Part shown: one piece after another, positions 50,715-60,669 of the stretch
How the letters are laid out: each line of letters begins with the position of its first letter
How positions within the stretch are numbered: position 1 is the stretch's first letter
NCBI RefSeq assembly: GCF_003574445.1
Contig: NZ_KZ984550.1
Coordinates: forward strand, 62,001 to 126,000
DNA length: 64,000 nt
Source: Streptomyces sp. YIM 130001
GTDB lineage: Bacteria; Actinomycetota; Actinomycetes; Streptomycetales; Streptomycetaceae
Reading direction: 5' to 3'
Translations under genes and position numbers: made by a program
Notes under the pieces: model-generated
Seen by the model: only the letters and a program-made list of their open reading frames with translations
Database searches by the model: none
Told to the model about the DNA's origin: nothing

Positions 50715-51461
50715 TCAGCGGCGCATGAGGGCGAACACACCCCAGCCCAGGTACTCGCGTTCCCAGCGCACGTACCGAACGGGGTCGACGTCCAGCTCCG
50801 CCCGCAGCTCCGGGGCCAGTTCGTCCTCGGGGCCGGTATCGAGCCAGCGGCGGACGTTCAGCCACTGGGCGGCTCGGTACCGGTCCCAGCTGTCCTGATC
50901 CGCGAGCACCATCTCGACCACGTCGTAGCCGAGCGTGCCGAACTGCCCGAGCAGGTCCGGCAGCAGGCGGAAGGCGTCGACGCTGCCGGCGTGGCAGCCG
51001 TCGACGGCCTCCTGGTGCGGTGGGTGGTGGCGCCAGTACGGCTCGCCGACGAGGAGCATCCCGCCGGGGCGGACGCTCCTCTGCAGCAGGTCGATCGTGC
51101 CGGGGACGCCGTCGCCGATCCAGGTGGCGCCGATGCATGCCGCGACGTCCACGGGCCGGTCGGCGACGTGGCCGACGGCGTCACCGTGCACGAACGTGAC
51201 GAGGTCCGCCACGTCGAGTTCGGCGGCTCGCGCGCGGGCCCGCTCGGTGAAGACCGTGCTGATGTCCACGCCGGTCCCGGTGAGCCGGTGGTCGCGGGCC
51301 CAGGTGCACAGCATCTCGCCCGAGCCGCAGGCCAGGTCGAGCATGCGCGCTCCTGCGGGCAGCCGGAGCGCCCGGCCGAGCGTGGCCAACTTCTCGCCGG
51401 TGAGCGGGTTGTGGATGCGGTGACTGCTCTCGCGGACGGTGAAACTACGTGGAAGATCCAC
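50715..51461 (-). CDS. SAM-dependent methyltransferase
   Basis: The protein has 248 residues. Motif I is MLDLACGSGEMLCTWA (about residues 40-55), with GVDIS as motif II. The middle resembles class I small-molecule methyltransferases (SVRPGGMLLVGEPYWR). Acceptor unknown. The start is GTG 51461. It converges with the hydrolase gene and lies 199 bp after the lipoprotein gene's end on the same strand. Confidence 0.88.
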   Translation of the reverse strand: MDLPRSFTVRESSHRIHNPLTGEKLATLGRALRLPAGARMLDLACGSGEMLCTWARDHRLTGTGVDISTVFTERARARAAELDVADLVTFVHGDAVGHVADRPVDVAACIGATWIGDGVPGTIDLLQRSVRPGGMLLVGEPYWRHHPPHQEAVDGCHAGSVDAFRLLPDLLGQFGTLGYDVVEMVLADQDSWDRYRAAQWLNVRRWLDTGPEDELAPELRAELDVDPVRYVRWEREYLGWGVFALMRR

Positions 51462-51659
51462 TTCGGGGAGTCCTTCGATCGGATGAGGCCGGGAAGTCTG
51501 CCTGCGGCGTCCGGCTACCTGCCGCGTCCATCCGGTCCCTCATCCCACGCACCCCACTACTCGCATACGGCCGACGACGCGACGAAGGTACGGGGCGCCG
51601 CCCGCACCGTCCACAGGGTTTTCGGCGGCCGACATACCCGCCGCACGCGCCGTCCCCGC

Positions 51660-52907
51660 TCAACGAGCCCCGTCGAAACGGGCGATCATCGGCCGGCTCG
51701 GCATGTCCGGGTCGTCGCCGCCGCTGATGAGAACCGCGCCGGCGGCCAGAACGGTGTGGGTGCCCGGCAGCAGGCACGACACGTTCCACTCCATCTGCTG
51801 GCCGAAGCGGGGGTCGACCTTGTAGTCGGGAGGCCCGTCGATCTCCGCGGGCCACGCGACCTTGTGGACGTCGCCGTCCGCGGTGAAATGGTGTTCGTGG
51901 TCGAGCAGCAGCCCGCCGCGGCCGTCCGGCGTCGTGGTGGTGGCGTCGATCGCGTGGCGCAGGCGCGGGATGCGCCGCTTGCGCCAGGTCTTGCCGTCCC
52001 CCTGCAGCAGGATCTCCTCCGACTCGGGCTCGTCGTCGACCTCACCGTGGTTGAAGTCGTGCCGGCCGACGGCCCACAAGCCGCGCTTCGCGTCGTCGGC
52101 CACGACAGTGTCCAGGCCGGCCGAGGCCTCGGGAGGAACCGGATCGTCGAACCGGAACTCGGGGGTGTCGAGCGCCTGCCAGCGGCCCTTGCGCCAGACC
52201 GCACTCGCCGGCTGCGGATAGCACTCCCCTTCCGCGCAGTCGAGGTCACGTACCCCCGCCACCCACACGCCCGGGTCTCCACCGGAGCCGAGTGCGGCGG
52301 AGATGGCGAGGCCGGCCGGGACGAAGTCCAGGTCGGGGGTGTGCCAGGCGGAGCCGTCCCAGTGCGCCACGGTGTCCCCGAGCATCAGCCAGCCGGCCTC
52401 CGGTCCCGCCGTGACCAGTTTGCCGCCCTTCCCGGGGGCCGTGGTCGTGGCCGGCGCGGCCGGCGTCTCGGGCAGCAGGTGCCACTTCGTGCCGTCCCAG
52501 CGGTGGACGCGCGTCGCTGCCTCCGGGCGGCTCTCGGCGAGCCAGACGTTCTTGGAGTCGCTCGCGTGCAGCGTGAAGCCGGCGTCGGCCTTCAGGTCCC
52601 CGGGCAGCGGCCCCGAGGTCCACGTATCGCCGTCGAAGCGGTCGAGGAACAGCCGGGCGCCCGTGCCGCCGTCCTTGCCGCCGCGCATGCCGAGCGCCCA
52701 TACGTCGTCGCGGGCGGGGGCGGCCATGGCGACGTAGGCGCCGTCCCATGCGTCGGCCAGGTGTATATGGCGCCAGGCCCGCTTCTTCTTCGCCGCTTCG
52801 GGCTTGCCGTCCTTGCCGTCGGACCGCCCGCATCCCGCGACGGCCGCGCCCACCGCAGCCAGCGCGGCACCCAGCACCGACCTGCGGGCTATGCCACTCC
52901 GATTCAT
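51660..52907 (-). CDS. Tat-type lipoprotein with repeated Trp-rich motifs
   Basis: The protein has 415 residues. The signal RRSVLGAALAAVGAAVAGC combines a twin-arginine motif with a lipobox. The mature part contains about ten short blade-like blocks (DDVWALG, KNVWLAE, GLWAVG, GVWVAG), suggesting a beta-propeller exposed outside the membrane. Function unknown. ATG 52907 gives the complete signal peptide; the longer upstream frame does not encode a signal. It is divergent from the rhamnose operon. Confidence 0.82.
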   Translation of the reverse strand: MNRSGIARRSVLGAALAAVGAAVAGCGRSDGKDGKPEAAKKKRAWRHIHLADAWDGAYVAMAAPARDDVWALGMRGGKDGGTGARLFLDRFDGDTWTSGPLPGDLKADAGFTLHASDSKNVWLAESRPEAATRVHRWDGTKWHLLPETPAAPATTTAPGKGGKLVTAGPEAGWLMLGDTVAHWDGSAWHTPDLDFVPAGLAISAALGSGGDPGVWVAGVRDLDCAEGECYPQPASAVWRKGRWQALDTPEFRFDDPVPPEASAGLDTVVADDAKRGLWAVGRHDFNHGEVDDEPESEEILLQGDGKTWRKRRIPRLRHAIDATTTTPDGRGGLLLDHEHHFTADGDVHKVAWPAEIDGPPDYKVDPRFGQQMEWNVSCLLPGTHTVLAAGAVLISGGDDPDMPSRPMIARFDGAR

Positions 52908-52987
52908 GCCGCCCGACTGTATCGGCCAGGCACCGACCCTCGACTCCTGGGTGATCGGCGCCCCGCACCCGTACGCCGCACCCGTCA

Positions 52988-52999
52988 TGAAAGGTTTCA
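52988..52999. promoter_or_regulatory. Second LacI-type palindrome upstream of rhaI
   Basis: TGAAAGGTTTCA is a 12-bp perfect-arm palindrome (TGAAA/TTTCA) resembling the operator at 53158 (TGAAACGATTCA). It lies 159 bp upstream of the proximal site. Confidence 0.45.
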
Positions 53000-53121
53000 A
53001 GAGGCGGAGGACGGGCCCCGGCACGAGATCCCGCCGACCTCCGCGCACCTCTGCCCCGGCAACTCGGACGAACGTCGCGCGTACCGGCGGGCAGGCATCC
53101 CGACCAGGTGAACCCATGCTC

Positions 53122-53150
53122 TTGACAGGCCAGTTGAGGTCACCTAGCTT
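53122..53150 (+). promoter_or_regulatory. Promoter of the rhamnose operon
   Basis: TTGACA (53122-53127), a 17-bp spacer and TAGCTT (53145-53150) form a near-consensus housekeeping promoter, 37 bp before the rhaI start. Confidence 0.75.
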
Positions 53151-53157
53151 CCTTCAA

Positions 53158-53169
53158 TGAAACGATTCA
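53158..53169. promoter_or_regulatory. LacI-family operator of the rhamnose operon
   Basis: TGAAACGATTCA (TGAA/TTCA arms around ACGA) lies just downstream of the -10 element, where it would overlap the transcription start. It matches the CG-centred palindromes typical of LacI-family repressors and is near the LacI gene of the same cluster. Confidence 0.7.
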
Positions 53170-53186
53170 GTTGGGAGCGCTGATTC

Positions 53187-54347
53187 ATGACCGCCGTATC
53201 CGCCGTGCAGTCCGCCCTCACGTCCCAGATCATCGAGACCCCGTCGTGGGCGTACGGCAACTCCGGCACCCGTTTCAAGGTGTTCACGCAGGCCGGGGTG
53301 CCCCGTACGCCCGAGGAGAAGCTGCAGGACGCCGCCCGCGTGCACCTGCACACCGGTGTCGCCCCGACCGTCGCCCTGCACATCCCGTGGGACCGCGTCG
53401 ACGACTACGCGGCGCTCGCCGACCACGCGCGCGGACTCGGCGTCGGTATCGGCACCATCAACTCGAACGTGTTCCAGGACGACGACTACAAGCTCGGCTC
53501 GGTGACCAACCCGGACCCGGCCGTGCGCCGCAAGGCCGTGCGCCACCTCCTGGACTGCGTCGACGTCATGGACGCCACCGGTTCGCGCGACCTCAAACTG
53601 TGGTTCTCGGACGGCACCAACTACCCGGGCCAGGACGACCTCTCCGCCCGCCAGGGCCGCCTCGGCGAGGCGCTCGCGGAGGTCTACGAACGGCTCGGCG
53701 ACGACCAGCGCATCCTGCTCGAGTACAAGCTCTTCGAGCCCGCCTTCTACGCCACCGACGTCCCCGACTGGGGCACCGCCTACGCGCACTGCCTCAAGCT
53801 CGGCCCGAAGGCGCAGGTCGTGGTGGACACCGGACACCACGCGCCGGGCACCAACATCGAGTTCATCGTGGCGCTGCTGCTGCGCGAGGGCAAGCTCGGC
53901 GGATTCGACTTCAACTCCCGCTTCTACGCCGACGACGACCTGATGGCGGGCGCCGCCGACCCGTTCCAGCTGTTCCGGATCATGTACGAGGTGATCCGCG
54001 GCGGCGGGCTCACCGCGGACACGGCGTTCATGCTCGACCAGTGCCACAACATCGAGCCCAAGATCCCGGCGATCATCCGCTCGGTGATGAATGTCCAGGA
54101 GGCCACGGCCAAGGCACTCCTCGTCGACGCGGACGCGCTCGACTCGGCGCAGCGCGAGGGCGATGTGCTCGGCGCCAACGCCGCCCTGATGGACGCCTTC
54201 AACACCGACGTACGCCCGCTGCTCGCCGAGGTGCGTACCTCGCTCGGCATCGACCCCGACCCGATGGCCGCGTACCGGGCGTCCGGCTGGGCGGACCGCA
54301 TCGTCAAGGAACGCACGGGCGGTCAGCAGGCAGGCTGGGGCGCCTGA
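53187..54347 (+). CDS. rhaI: L-rhamnose isomerase
   Basis: The protein has 386 residues. It converts L-rhamnose to L-rhamnulose using Mn2+/Co2+. Metal-site residues are visible: the Glu of EYKLFEP, Asp-His of VVDTGHHAPGTNIE, and Asp of FDFNSRFYADDD. This is the Pseudomonas stutzeri-like isomerase family, not the E. coli RhaA type. GGGAG precedes ATG 53187. It is first gene of the rhamnose cluster, under the LacI-type operator. Confidence 0.93.
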   Translation: MTAVSAVQSALTSQIIETPSWAYGNSGTRFKVFTQAGVPRTPEEKLQDAARVHLHTGVAPTVALHIPWDRVDDYAALADHARGLGVGIGTINSNVFQDDDYKLGSVTNPDPAVRRKAVRHLLDCVDVMDATGSRDLKLWFSDGTNYPGQDDLSARQGRLGEALAEVYERLGDDQRILLEYKLFEPAFYATDVPDWGTAYAHCLKLGPKAQVVVDTGHHAPGTNIEFIVALLLREGKLGGFDFNSRFYADDDLMAGAADPFQLFRIMYEVIRGGGLTADTAFMLDQCHNIEPKIPAIIRSVMNVQEATAKALLVDADALDSAQREGDVLGANAALMDAFNTDVRPLLAEVRTSLGIDPDPMAAYRASGWADRIVKERTGGQQAGWGA

Positions 54348-54493
54348 GCCTCCGGGCTCGGCACGTCATCCGCGTACGCCACCAGCGCACCTCACCCGCC
54401 GCGCCCCGGGCGTCCCGCACCGGGCAGGGCGGCGCCTCCGTCACGGACTCCGTCCGTCACCGACTCGATCCGTCACCGATCCCGAGGGACACC

Positions 54494-56548
54494 ATGACCG
54501 ACTCGCCGGGCGGCCTCCACCCCGAGGCCGCACAGCTCCTGGACCGTTCGCACCGGCTCGGATCCGATCCGCGCAACACCAACTACGCGGGCGGCAACAC
54601 CTCCGCGAAGGGCACCGCCGACGACCCGGTCACCGGCGACCCGGTGGACCTGATGTGGGTCAAGGGGTCCGGCGGCGACCTCGGCACTCTGACGGCGGGC
54701 GGCCTCGCCGCGCTGCGGCTCGACCGGCTGCGCGCCCTGACCGGTGTCTATCCGGGCGAGGAGCGCGAGGACGAGATGGTCGCCGCGTTCGACTTCTGTC
54801 TGCACGGCAAGGGCGGTGCGGCGCCGTCCATCGACACCGCGATGCACGGACTGGTCGACGCACCCCATGTCGACCATCTGCACCCCGACTCCGGCATCGC
54901 CCTCGCCTGCGCCGCCGACGGCGAGAAGCTCACCGCCGAGTGCTTCGGCGAGCAGGTGGTGTGGGTGCCGTGGCGCCGGCCCGGATTCCAGCTCGGCCTC
55001 GACATCGCGGCCGTCAAGGAAGCACACCCGGAGGCGATCGGGTGTGTGCTCGGCGGCCACGGCATCACCGCCTGGGGCGACACGAGCGAGGCCTGCGAGC
55101 GCAATTCGCTGCACATCATCAGGACCGCGGAGGCGTTTCTCGCCGAGCGCGGTGCGGCCGAGCCCTTCGGTCCGGTCATCGAGGGGTACGAGCCGCTGCC
55201 GGCCTCCGAACGACGTTCCAGGGCAGCGGAGTTGGCGCCGCTGGTGCGCGGACTCGCCGCCACCGACCGGCCGCAGGTCGGGCACTTCACCGACTCCGAC
55301 GCCGTACTCGACTTCGCCTCGCGCGCCGAGCACCCGCGGCTCGCCGCGCTCGGCACCTCCTGCCCCGACCACTTCCTGCGCACCAAGGTCCGCCCGCTGG
55401 TCCTCGACCTGCCGCCGACGGCCCCGCTCGAGGAGGTCACGGCCCGCCTCGAGGAGCTGCACGCGGCCTACCGCGAGGACTACCGGGCGTACTACGAGCG
55501 GCACGCGGGCCCCGACTCCCCCGCCATGCGCGGCGCGGACCCGGCGATCGTGCTCGTGCCCGGGGTCGGCATGTTCAGCTTCGGCAAGGACAAGCAGACG
55601 GCCCGCGTCGCCGGCGAGTTCTACGTCAACGCGATCAATGTGATGCGCGGAGCGGAGGCCGTGTCCTCGTACGCCCCGATCGAGGAGTCGGAGAAGTTCC
55701 GTATCGAGTACTGGGAGTTGGAGGAGGCCAAGCTGCGCCGGATGCCGGCGCCGAAGCCGCTGGCCGCGCGGGTGGCTCTGGTCACCGGTGCCGGGTCGGG
55801 CATCGGGCGGGCGATCGCGGGGCGGCTCGCGGCCGAGGGTGCCTGTGTGGTGGTGGCCGATCTCGACTCCGAGTCGGCGGGCGAGGTGGCCGAGCAACTG
55901 GGCGGCCCCGACCGGGCGTTGGCCGTCACCGTGGACGTCACCTCCGAGGAGCAGATCGCCGAGGCATTCCGCGCCGCGGCGCTGGCCTTCGGCGGTGTGG
56001 ACCTGGTGGTGAACAACGCCGGCATCTCGGTGTCCAAACCGCTGCTGGAGACCACGGCCAGGGACTGGGACGTACAGCACGCCATCATGGCCCGCGGCTC
56101 CTTCCTGGTGTCACGAGAGGCCGCCCGGATCATGGGCGAGCAGGGACTCGGCGGCGACATCGTGTACATCGCCTCCAAGAACGCGGTGTTCGCCGGCCCC
56201 AACAACATCGCCTACTCCGCGACCAAGGCCGACCAGGCCCACCAAGTACGCCTGCTCGCAGCAGAGTTGGGTGATCAAGGTATCCGGGTGAACGGCGTCA
56301 ATCCGGACGGCGTGGTGCGCGGTTCGGGCATCTTCGCCGGCGGTTGGGGCGCGCAGCGTGCCGCGGTGTACGGGGTGGAGGAGTCGAAGCTCGGCGAGTT
56401 CTACGCCCAGCGCACCCTGTTGAAGCGGGAGGTCCTGCCGGAGCATGTGGCGAACGCGGTCTTCGCGCTCACGGCGGGCGATCTCAGCCATACGACGGGA
56501 CTGCTGATCCCGGTGGACGCCGGGGTGGCGGCGGCGTTCCTGCGGTGA
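54494..56548 (+). CDS. rhaE: Bifunctional rhamnulose-1-phosphate aldolase/alcohol dehydrogenase
   Basis: The protein has 684 residues. A class II aldolase/adducin domain (about 25-400; NYAGGNTSAKG, the HVDHLHPDSGIA metal histidines) is fused to an SDR (about 415-684; GAGSGIG cofactor motif, NNAG, YSATK). The first half splits rhamnulose-1-phosphate to dihydroxyacetone phosphate and lactaldehyde, and the second oxidises or reduces lactaldehyde. GAGGGA precedes ATG 54494. It lies 146 bp after rhaI. Confidence 0.92.
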   Translation: MTDSPGGLHPEAAQLLDRSHRLGSDPRNTNYAGGNTSAKGTADDPVTGDPVDLMWVKGSGGDLGTLTAGGLAALRLDRLRALTGVYPGEEREDEMVAAFDFCLHGKGGAAPSIDTAMHGLVDAPHVDHLHPDSGIALACAADGEKLTAECFGEQVVWVPWRRPGFQLGLDIAAVKEAHPEAIGCVLGGHGITAWGDTSEACERNSLHIIRTAEAFLAERGAAEPFGPVIEGYEPLPASERRSRAAELAPLVRGLAATDRPQVGHFTDSDAVLDFASRAEHPRLAALGTSCPDHFLRTKVRPLVLDLPPTAPLEEVTARLEELHAAYREDYRAYYERHAGPDSPAMRGADPAIVLVPGVGMFSFGKDKQTARVAGEFYVNAINVMRGAEAVSSYAPIEESEKFRIEYWELEEAKLRRMPAPKPLAARVALVTGAGSGIGRAIAGRLAAEGACVVVADLDSESAGEVAEQLGGPDRALAVTVDVTSEEQIAEAFRAAALAFGGVDLVVNNAGISVSKPLLETTARDWDVQHAIMARGSFLVSREAARIMGEQGLGGDIVYIASKNAVFAGPNNIAYSATKADQAHQVRLLAAELGDQGIRVNGVNPDGVVRGSGIFAGGWGAQRAAVYGVEESKLGEFYAQRTLLKREVLPEHVANAVFALTAGDLSHTTGLLIPVDAGVAAAFLR

Positions 56549-56621
56549 GCCGCGTGGCGGCGAGCCCTGCTTGGCCGGTTGACCGACTCCCGTCCCCTGT
56601 ACGCCTGTTCGCGAGGTTTCC

Positions 56622-58133
56622 GTGACTCTGCGCTCCTCCCCCGCTCCCCTCCCCTTCGCCGCCGTGGACCTCGGTGCGTCCAGTGGCCGGGTGATGGTCG
56701 GCCATGTACGGGGAGGGAGCGGCGGGGACGACGGAGTACTGCGGCTCGCCGAGGCGCACCGCTTCGCCAACCGTCCGGTGCGCACGGGCGGCACCCTGCA
56801 CTGGGACGTACTCGCCCTGTACCGGGGAGTCCTGGACGGCCTGCGCCGGGCGGGCGAACTGGCCGGGCGCTCACCCCGCAGTGTCGGCATCGACGCATGG
56901 GCCGTCGACTACGGGCTGCTCGACGCCACCGGCTCCCTGATCGGCAACCCGGTGCACTACCGCGACGCCCGCACCGAGGGCGTCGCGGAGCAGGTCGCCG
57001 AAGTACTGCCCCGGACCGAGCTGTACGCGGCGACGGGCCTGCAGGAACTGCCGTTCAACACCGTGTACCAACTGACCGCCGCGCAGGGCACTCCCGCCCT
57101 GGCGGCGGCCAGGCAGCTGCTGCTCGTCCCCGATCTGATCGCGCTCTGGCTGACCGGCGAGGCCGGCACGGAGCTCACCAACGCCTCCACCACCCAGCTC
57201 ATCGACCCGCGCACCCGCGACTGGTCGCGGCCGGTCGCCGAGCGGCTCGGCATCGACCTCGGCCTGTTCGCCCCTTTGCGCGGCCCCGGCGACCCGGCCG
57301 GACAGCTGCTCGCGGAGGCCCTTGCGGACACCGGACTCGAGGGCCCGGTGCCGGTCACCGCGGTGGGCTCGCACGACACCGCGTCGGCGGTGGTGGCGGT
57401 ACCGGCCGAGGGCCCCCGTTTCGCGTACATCGCCACCGGCACCTGGTCCCTCGCCGGTATGGAGCTCGACGCGCCGGTGCTCACCGAGGACAGCCGGCGC
57501 GCCAACTTCACCAACGAACTCGGTGTCGACGGCACGGTCCGCTTCCTGCGCAACGTGATGGGCCTGTGGCTGCTGCAGGAGTGCCTGCGCGACTGGGAGG
57601 AAGCGGGACGGCCGCAGGATCTCGGTCAACTTCTCGACGAGGCCGCGAAGTTGCCGCAACTTCGGCACGTCGTGGACGCCGGCGACCCGGAGTTCCTCGC
57701 GCCGGGGCGGATGCCGCAGCGGATCGCGGAGGCCTGCCGTCGTACGGGACAGCCGGTACCGCACACCCCGGCCGAGTTCACCCGCTGTGTGGTCGACTCG
57801 CTCGCGCTCGCGCACCGGCGGGCCGTCGACGACGCACGGCGCCTGTCCGGGCGGGACGTGGACGCGGTGCACATCGTCGGCGGCGGGGCGCACAACACCC
57901 TGCTGTGCCGGATGACCGCCGACGCCTGCGGACTGCCGGTGGTGGCGGGCCCGGCGGAGGCCGCGGCGCTCGGCAACGTACTGGTCCAGGCCCGGGCCGC
58001 CGGCGCCGTGCACGGCGAACTCGCGCAGCTGCGCGCCCTGTTGCGCACCGCGCTGCCACCCGTACGCCACGACCCGTCCGGCGACCGGACACCGTGGGAC
58101 CGGGCCGCGGCCCGGTTGCACTCCGCTGCCTGA
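56622..58133 (+). CDS. rhaB: Rhamnulokinase
   Basis: The protein has 503 residues, FGGY carbohydrate-kinase family. ASSGRVMVG at the N-terminus and the FGGY-type motif VHIVGGGAHNTLLCRMTADACGLPVVAGPAEAAALGNVLVQA are visible. It phosphorylates L-rhamnulose at C1. GTG 56622 follows a GAGG site. It is 73 bp after the aldolase gene; the operon order isomerase, aldolase, kinase is consistent. Confidence 0.94.
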   Translation: MTLRSSPAPLPFAAVDLGASSGRVMVGHVRGGSGGDDGVLRLAEAHRFANRPVRTGGTLHWDVLALYRGVLDGLRRAGELAGRSPRSVGIDAWAVDYGLLDATGSLIGNPVHYRDARTEGVAEQVAEVLPRTELYAATGLQELPFNTVYQLTAAQGTPALAAARQLLLVPDLIALWLTGEAGTELTNASTTQLIDPRTRDWSRPVAERLGIDLGLFAPLRGPGDPAGQLLAEALADTGLEGPVPVTAVGSHDTASAVVAVPAEGPRFAYIATGTWSLAGMELDAPVLTEDSRRANFTNELGVDGTVRFLRNVMGLWLLQECLRDWEEAGRPQDLGQLLDEAAKLPQLRHVVDAGDPEFLAPGRMPQRIAEACRRTGQPVPHTPAEFTRCVVDSLALAHRRAVDDARRLSGRDVDAVHIVGGGAHNTLLCRMTADACGLPVVAGPAEAAALGNVLVQARAAGAVHGELAQLRALLRTALPPVRHDPSGDRTPWDRAAARLHSAA

Positions 58134-58284
58134 ACGCCGCCCCGATCACCGGCGCCGCTACGGCGGCCGGGCTCCGCTCCGTAAGATCCCCCGTGCCCGG
58201 CAGGGCCGGACGCGCGCCTTAGGATGGCCGGGCCCGGGCCCCCGACAGGCGCCGGGACCAGGGCAGGAAGGCGGGACGGGTCGC

Positions 58285-59313
58285 GTGGCGCAAGCGGTGA
58301 GCATCAAGGAAGTGGCGCGGCTCGCGGGGGTGTCGGTGGGCACCGTCTCCAACGTCCTGAACCGGCCGGACAAGGTCGCCGAGGAGACCCGGGACCGGGT
58401 CAGGGCGGTGATCGAGCGGATCGGCTTCGTCCGCAGCGAGTCCGCACGACAGTTGCGGGCCGGCAGCAGCCGGATGCTCGCCATGCTGGTGCTCGATATG
58501 GCCAACCCGTTCTTCGCCGCCGTCGCCAAGGGCGCGGAGGCCGCCGCCAGGGACGCCGGACTCGGGGTGATGCTCGGCAACAGCGCGGGCAGCGCCGCCG
58601 AGGAGGACTACTACCTGTCGCTCTTCGCCGAGCAGCGGGTCCGCGGCGTCCTGGTCACCCCGGCCGACACCACGGGCCGCGGCCTCGGCGACATCGAGCG
58701 GCGCAGCATCCCGTACGTGCACGTGGACCGCGAGGTGCCGGCGGACGAGGGCTGCTCGGTGTCGGTGGACGACGTGATGGGCGGCACGCTCGCGGTGCGG
58801 CACCTGCTCGACGCCGGGCACCGCCGGGTCACGTACATCAGCGGGCCGATGCGGCTGCCGCAGTGCCGCGACCGGCACCGCGGCGCACTCACCGCGCTGC
58901 GCGAGGCCGGGCTGCCCGATGACGCACTGAACCTGGTGGAGTCGGCCCGGCTCGACGTCGCTTCCGGCATCGACGCGGGCGCCCGCCTCCTCGGCCTGCC
59001 GGAACGCCCGACGGCCGTCTTCTGCGCCAACGACCTGCTCGCGCTCGGGGTGTTGCAGGCGATGTACGCGGCGGGCGTACGGGTGCCACGGGACCTGGCG
59101 ATCGTCGGCTACGACGACATCGAGTTCGCGGCCGCCGCGGTCGTCCCCCTGACCTCGGTACGCCGCCCCGCACAGCGCATGGGCCGAGCGGCAGCCGAAC
59201 TACTCATCGAGGAAACCGGCGAACACGCCACCACCCACGACCACCGCGCAGTGGTCCTCCAGCCCGAACTGGTCGTCCGCAACTCGACGCTCCGCAACGA
59301 CGACACCGCGTAG
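58285..59313 (+). CDS. rhaR: LacI-family transcriptional regulator of rhamnose catabolism
   Basis: The protein has 342 residues. The N-terminal HTH is SIKEVARLAGVSVGTVSNVLNRPDKV, followed by a periplasmic-binding-like domain (LVLDMANPFFA, PYVHVDR, IVGYDDIEFAA). It should repress the cluster and release its operators on binding rhamnose or a catabolite. GTG 58285 is preceded by a GGAAGG-type site 151 bp after rhaB. The symbol and target are inferred from position and operator similarity. Confidence 0.88.
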   Translation: MAQAVSIKEVARLAGVSVGTVSNVLNRPDKVAEETRDRVRAVIERIGFVRSESARQLRAGSSRMLAMLVLDMANPFFAAVAKGAEAAARDAGLGVMLGNSAGSAAEEDYYLSLFAEQRVRGVLVTPADTTGRGLGDIERRSIPYVHVDREVPADEGCSVSVDDVMGGTLAVRHLLDAGHRRVTYISGPMRLPQCRDRHRGALTALREAGLPDDALNLVESARLDVASGIDAGARLLGLPERPTAVFCANDLLALGVLQAMYAAGVRVPRDLAIVGYDDIEFAAAAVVPLTSVRRPAQRMGRAAAELLIEETGEHATTHDHRAVVLQPELVVRNSTLRNDDTA

Positions 59314-59615
59314 GCCTCGAACGCGGGTGGGTGGGCTCGCGGGAGTCGGTCCCCCGAGCGGTGCGCGGCGCCGACGCTCACTGCACGTCGATGTTCGCGC
59401 CAGTCAGCCGATTTCGGCGGTCGGGGACGAAGGACGCGCGCTCCCATCAGGTAGTCGAACGCCGAATGGGCCACGTCGTGGCCGACGGCACGGTGCCCCA
59501 CCTCGGCGGTACGCACCGCTGGCGGCAGCCCCGACGAAACCCCGGCCGACGACACCCCTAGCGGATCGGCAGTGCTTGAATGACGGTCGTGCCGGCCGAG
59601 CAAGGAGGAAGCGCT
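59314..59615. other. 302-bp spacer with no identified gene
   Basis: Nothing is recognised here except a strong ribosome site, AAGGAGG (59602-59608), just before the glycosyltransferase start. Confidence 0.5.
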
Positions 59616-60389
59616 GTGCCCCTGGTGTCTGTCGTGATGCCCGTGTACAACTCGGCAGCCGCTCTCGGCGCAGCGGTCCGGTCGGTACTCACGCAGACCC
59701 ACAGTGACCTGGAGCTGCTGATCACAGACGACCAGTCGTCCGACGGCTCCATGGACCTGCTGACGGAGTTCGCCCGACAGGACGAACGTGTCCTGCCGGA
59801 ATCAGCACCCGAGCGAGGCGGCGCCGGCCGGGCACGCAACCTCGCCATCGAGCGGGCCCGCGGGGATTACGTGGCCTTCCTCGACAGCGACGACATGTGG
59901 CTGCCGGAGAAGGCCGAGCGGCAGATCGAATTCGCTGCGGCCGGTACTGCGCCCCTGACATTCACCTCGTACTTCAAGATGGACGCCGACTACGACGGGG
60001 AGAGCACCGACTTCGTCCCGAACGGGCGCGTAGTCCGCGCAACCAGCCACGTGGACTACCGCGCCATGCTGGCGAGGGACCACATCGGCGCTCTGACCGC
60101 CATGTACGACCGCAACATCCTCGGCACGAGACTGATGCCGGAGATGCGCAAACGGCAGGACTACGCCCTTTGGCTGTCGATCATGCGGGACGGTGCTGAC
60201 GCCAGGGGCCTTTCCGAACCGCTGGCTGTGTACAGGGCCCACCAGGCCGGCTCATTGTCCTCCAACAAGATCTCGCTCCTGCCGTACAACTGGAAGCTGT
60301 ACCGCGAACATGAGGGACTGTCGGTCCCTCGAGCGACGCGGGCGCTGGCCGGCGCCGTGTGGCAGTCGCTGCGCAATTCTCGGATCTGA
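59616..60389 (+). CDS. Family 2 glycosyltransferase
   Basis: The protein has 257 residues, GT-A fold. LVSVVMPVYNSAAAL at the start, DDQSSDGS and FLDSDDMW (DxD) are classic family 2 motifs. The sugar donor and acceptor are unknown. The ATG at 59580 is possible, but GTG 59616 has AAGGAGG 7 bp upstream and is preferred. Monocistronic by spacing. Confidence 0.9.
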   Translation: MPLVSVVMPVYNSAAALGAAVRSVLTQTHSDLELLITDDQSSDGSMDLLTEFARQDERVLPESAPERGGAGRARNLAIERARGDYVAFLDSDDMWLPEKAERQIEFAAAGTAPLTFTSYFKMDADYDGESTDFVPNGRVVRATSHVDYRAMLARDHIGALTAMYDRNILGTRLMPEMRKRQDYALWLSIMRDGADARGLSEPLAVYRAHQAGSLSSNKISLLPYNWKLYREHEGLSVPRATRALAGAVWQSLRNSRI

Positions 60390-60669
60390 CACCCGCATTG
60401 GGGCTGCAAGCGCGCGTCGAGGCGGAGGGCCTGTGCCGCATGCGGTTGTCGTTGGCCGGCCACGAGGTGGCGACGGCGCGATCCTGAGTGCGGAGGCCAT
60501 GGTCAGGTCGCGGCCCAACTCCCGTCCCAGGAAACCCGGTCTCCACCCCTCCACCACGTTTTCCGCATCAAACAGACGCCCGCCCTCGTCCGCCCCGTGA
60601 CCTTCGTGACGGAGAGTGGGCCGGAGTGTGTGCACGAGGCGAGCTGCAGCAGAACCGAGGGGGAACGGG

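Noticed and set aside
53171..56548. 1125-residue frame covering rhaI and the aldolase gene
   Set aside because: The first part is rhaI read out of frame. The aldolase starts at ATG 54494 with a ribosome site.
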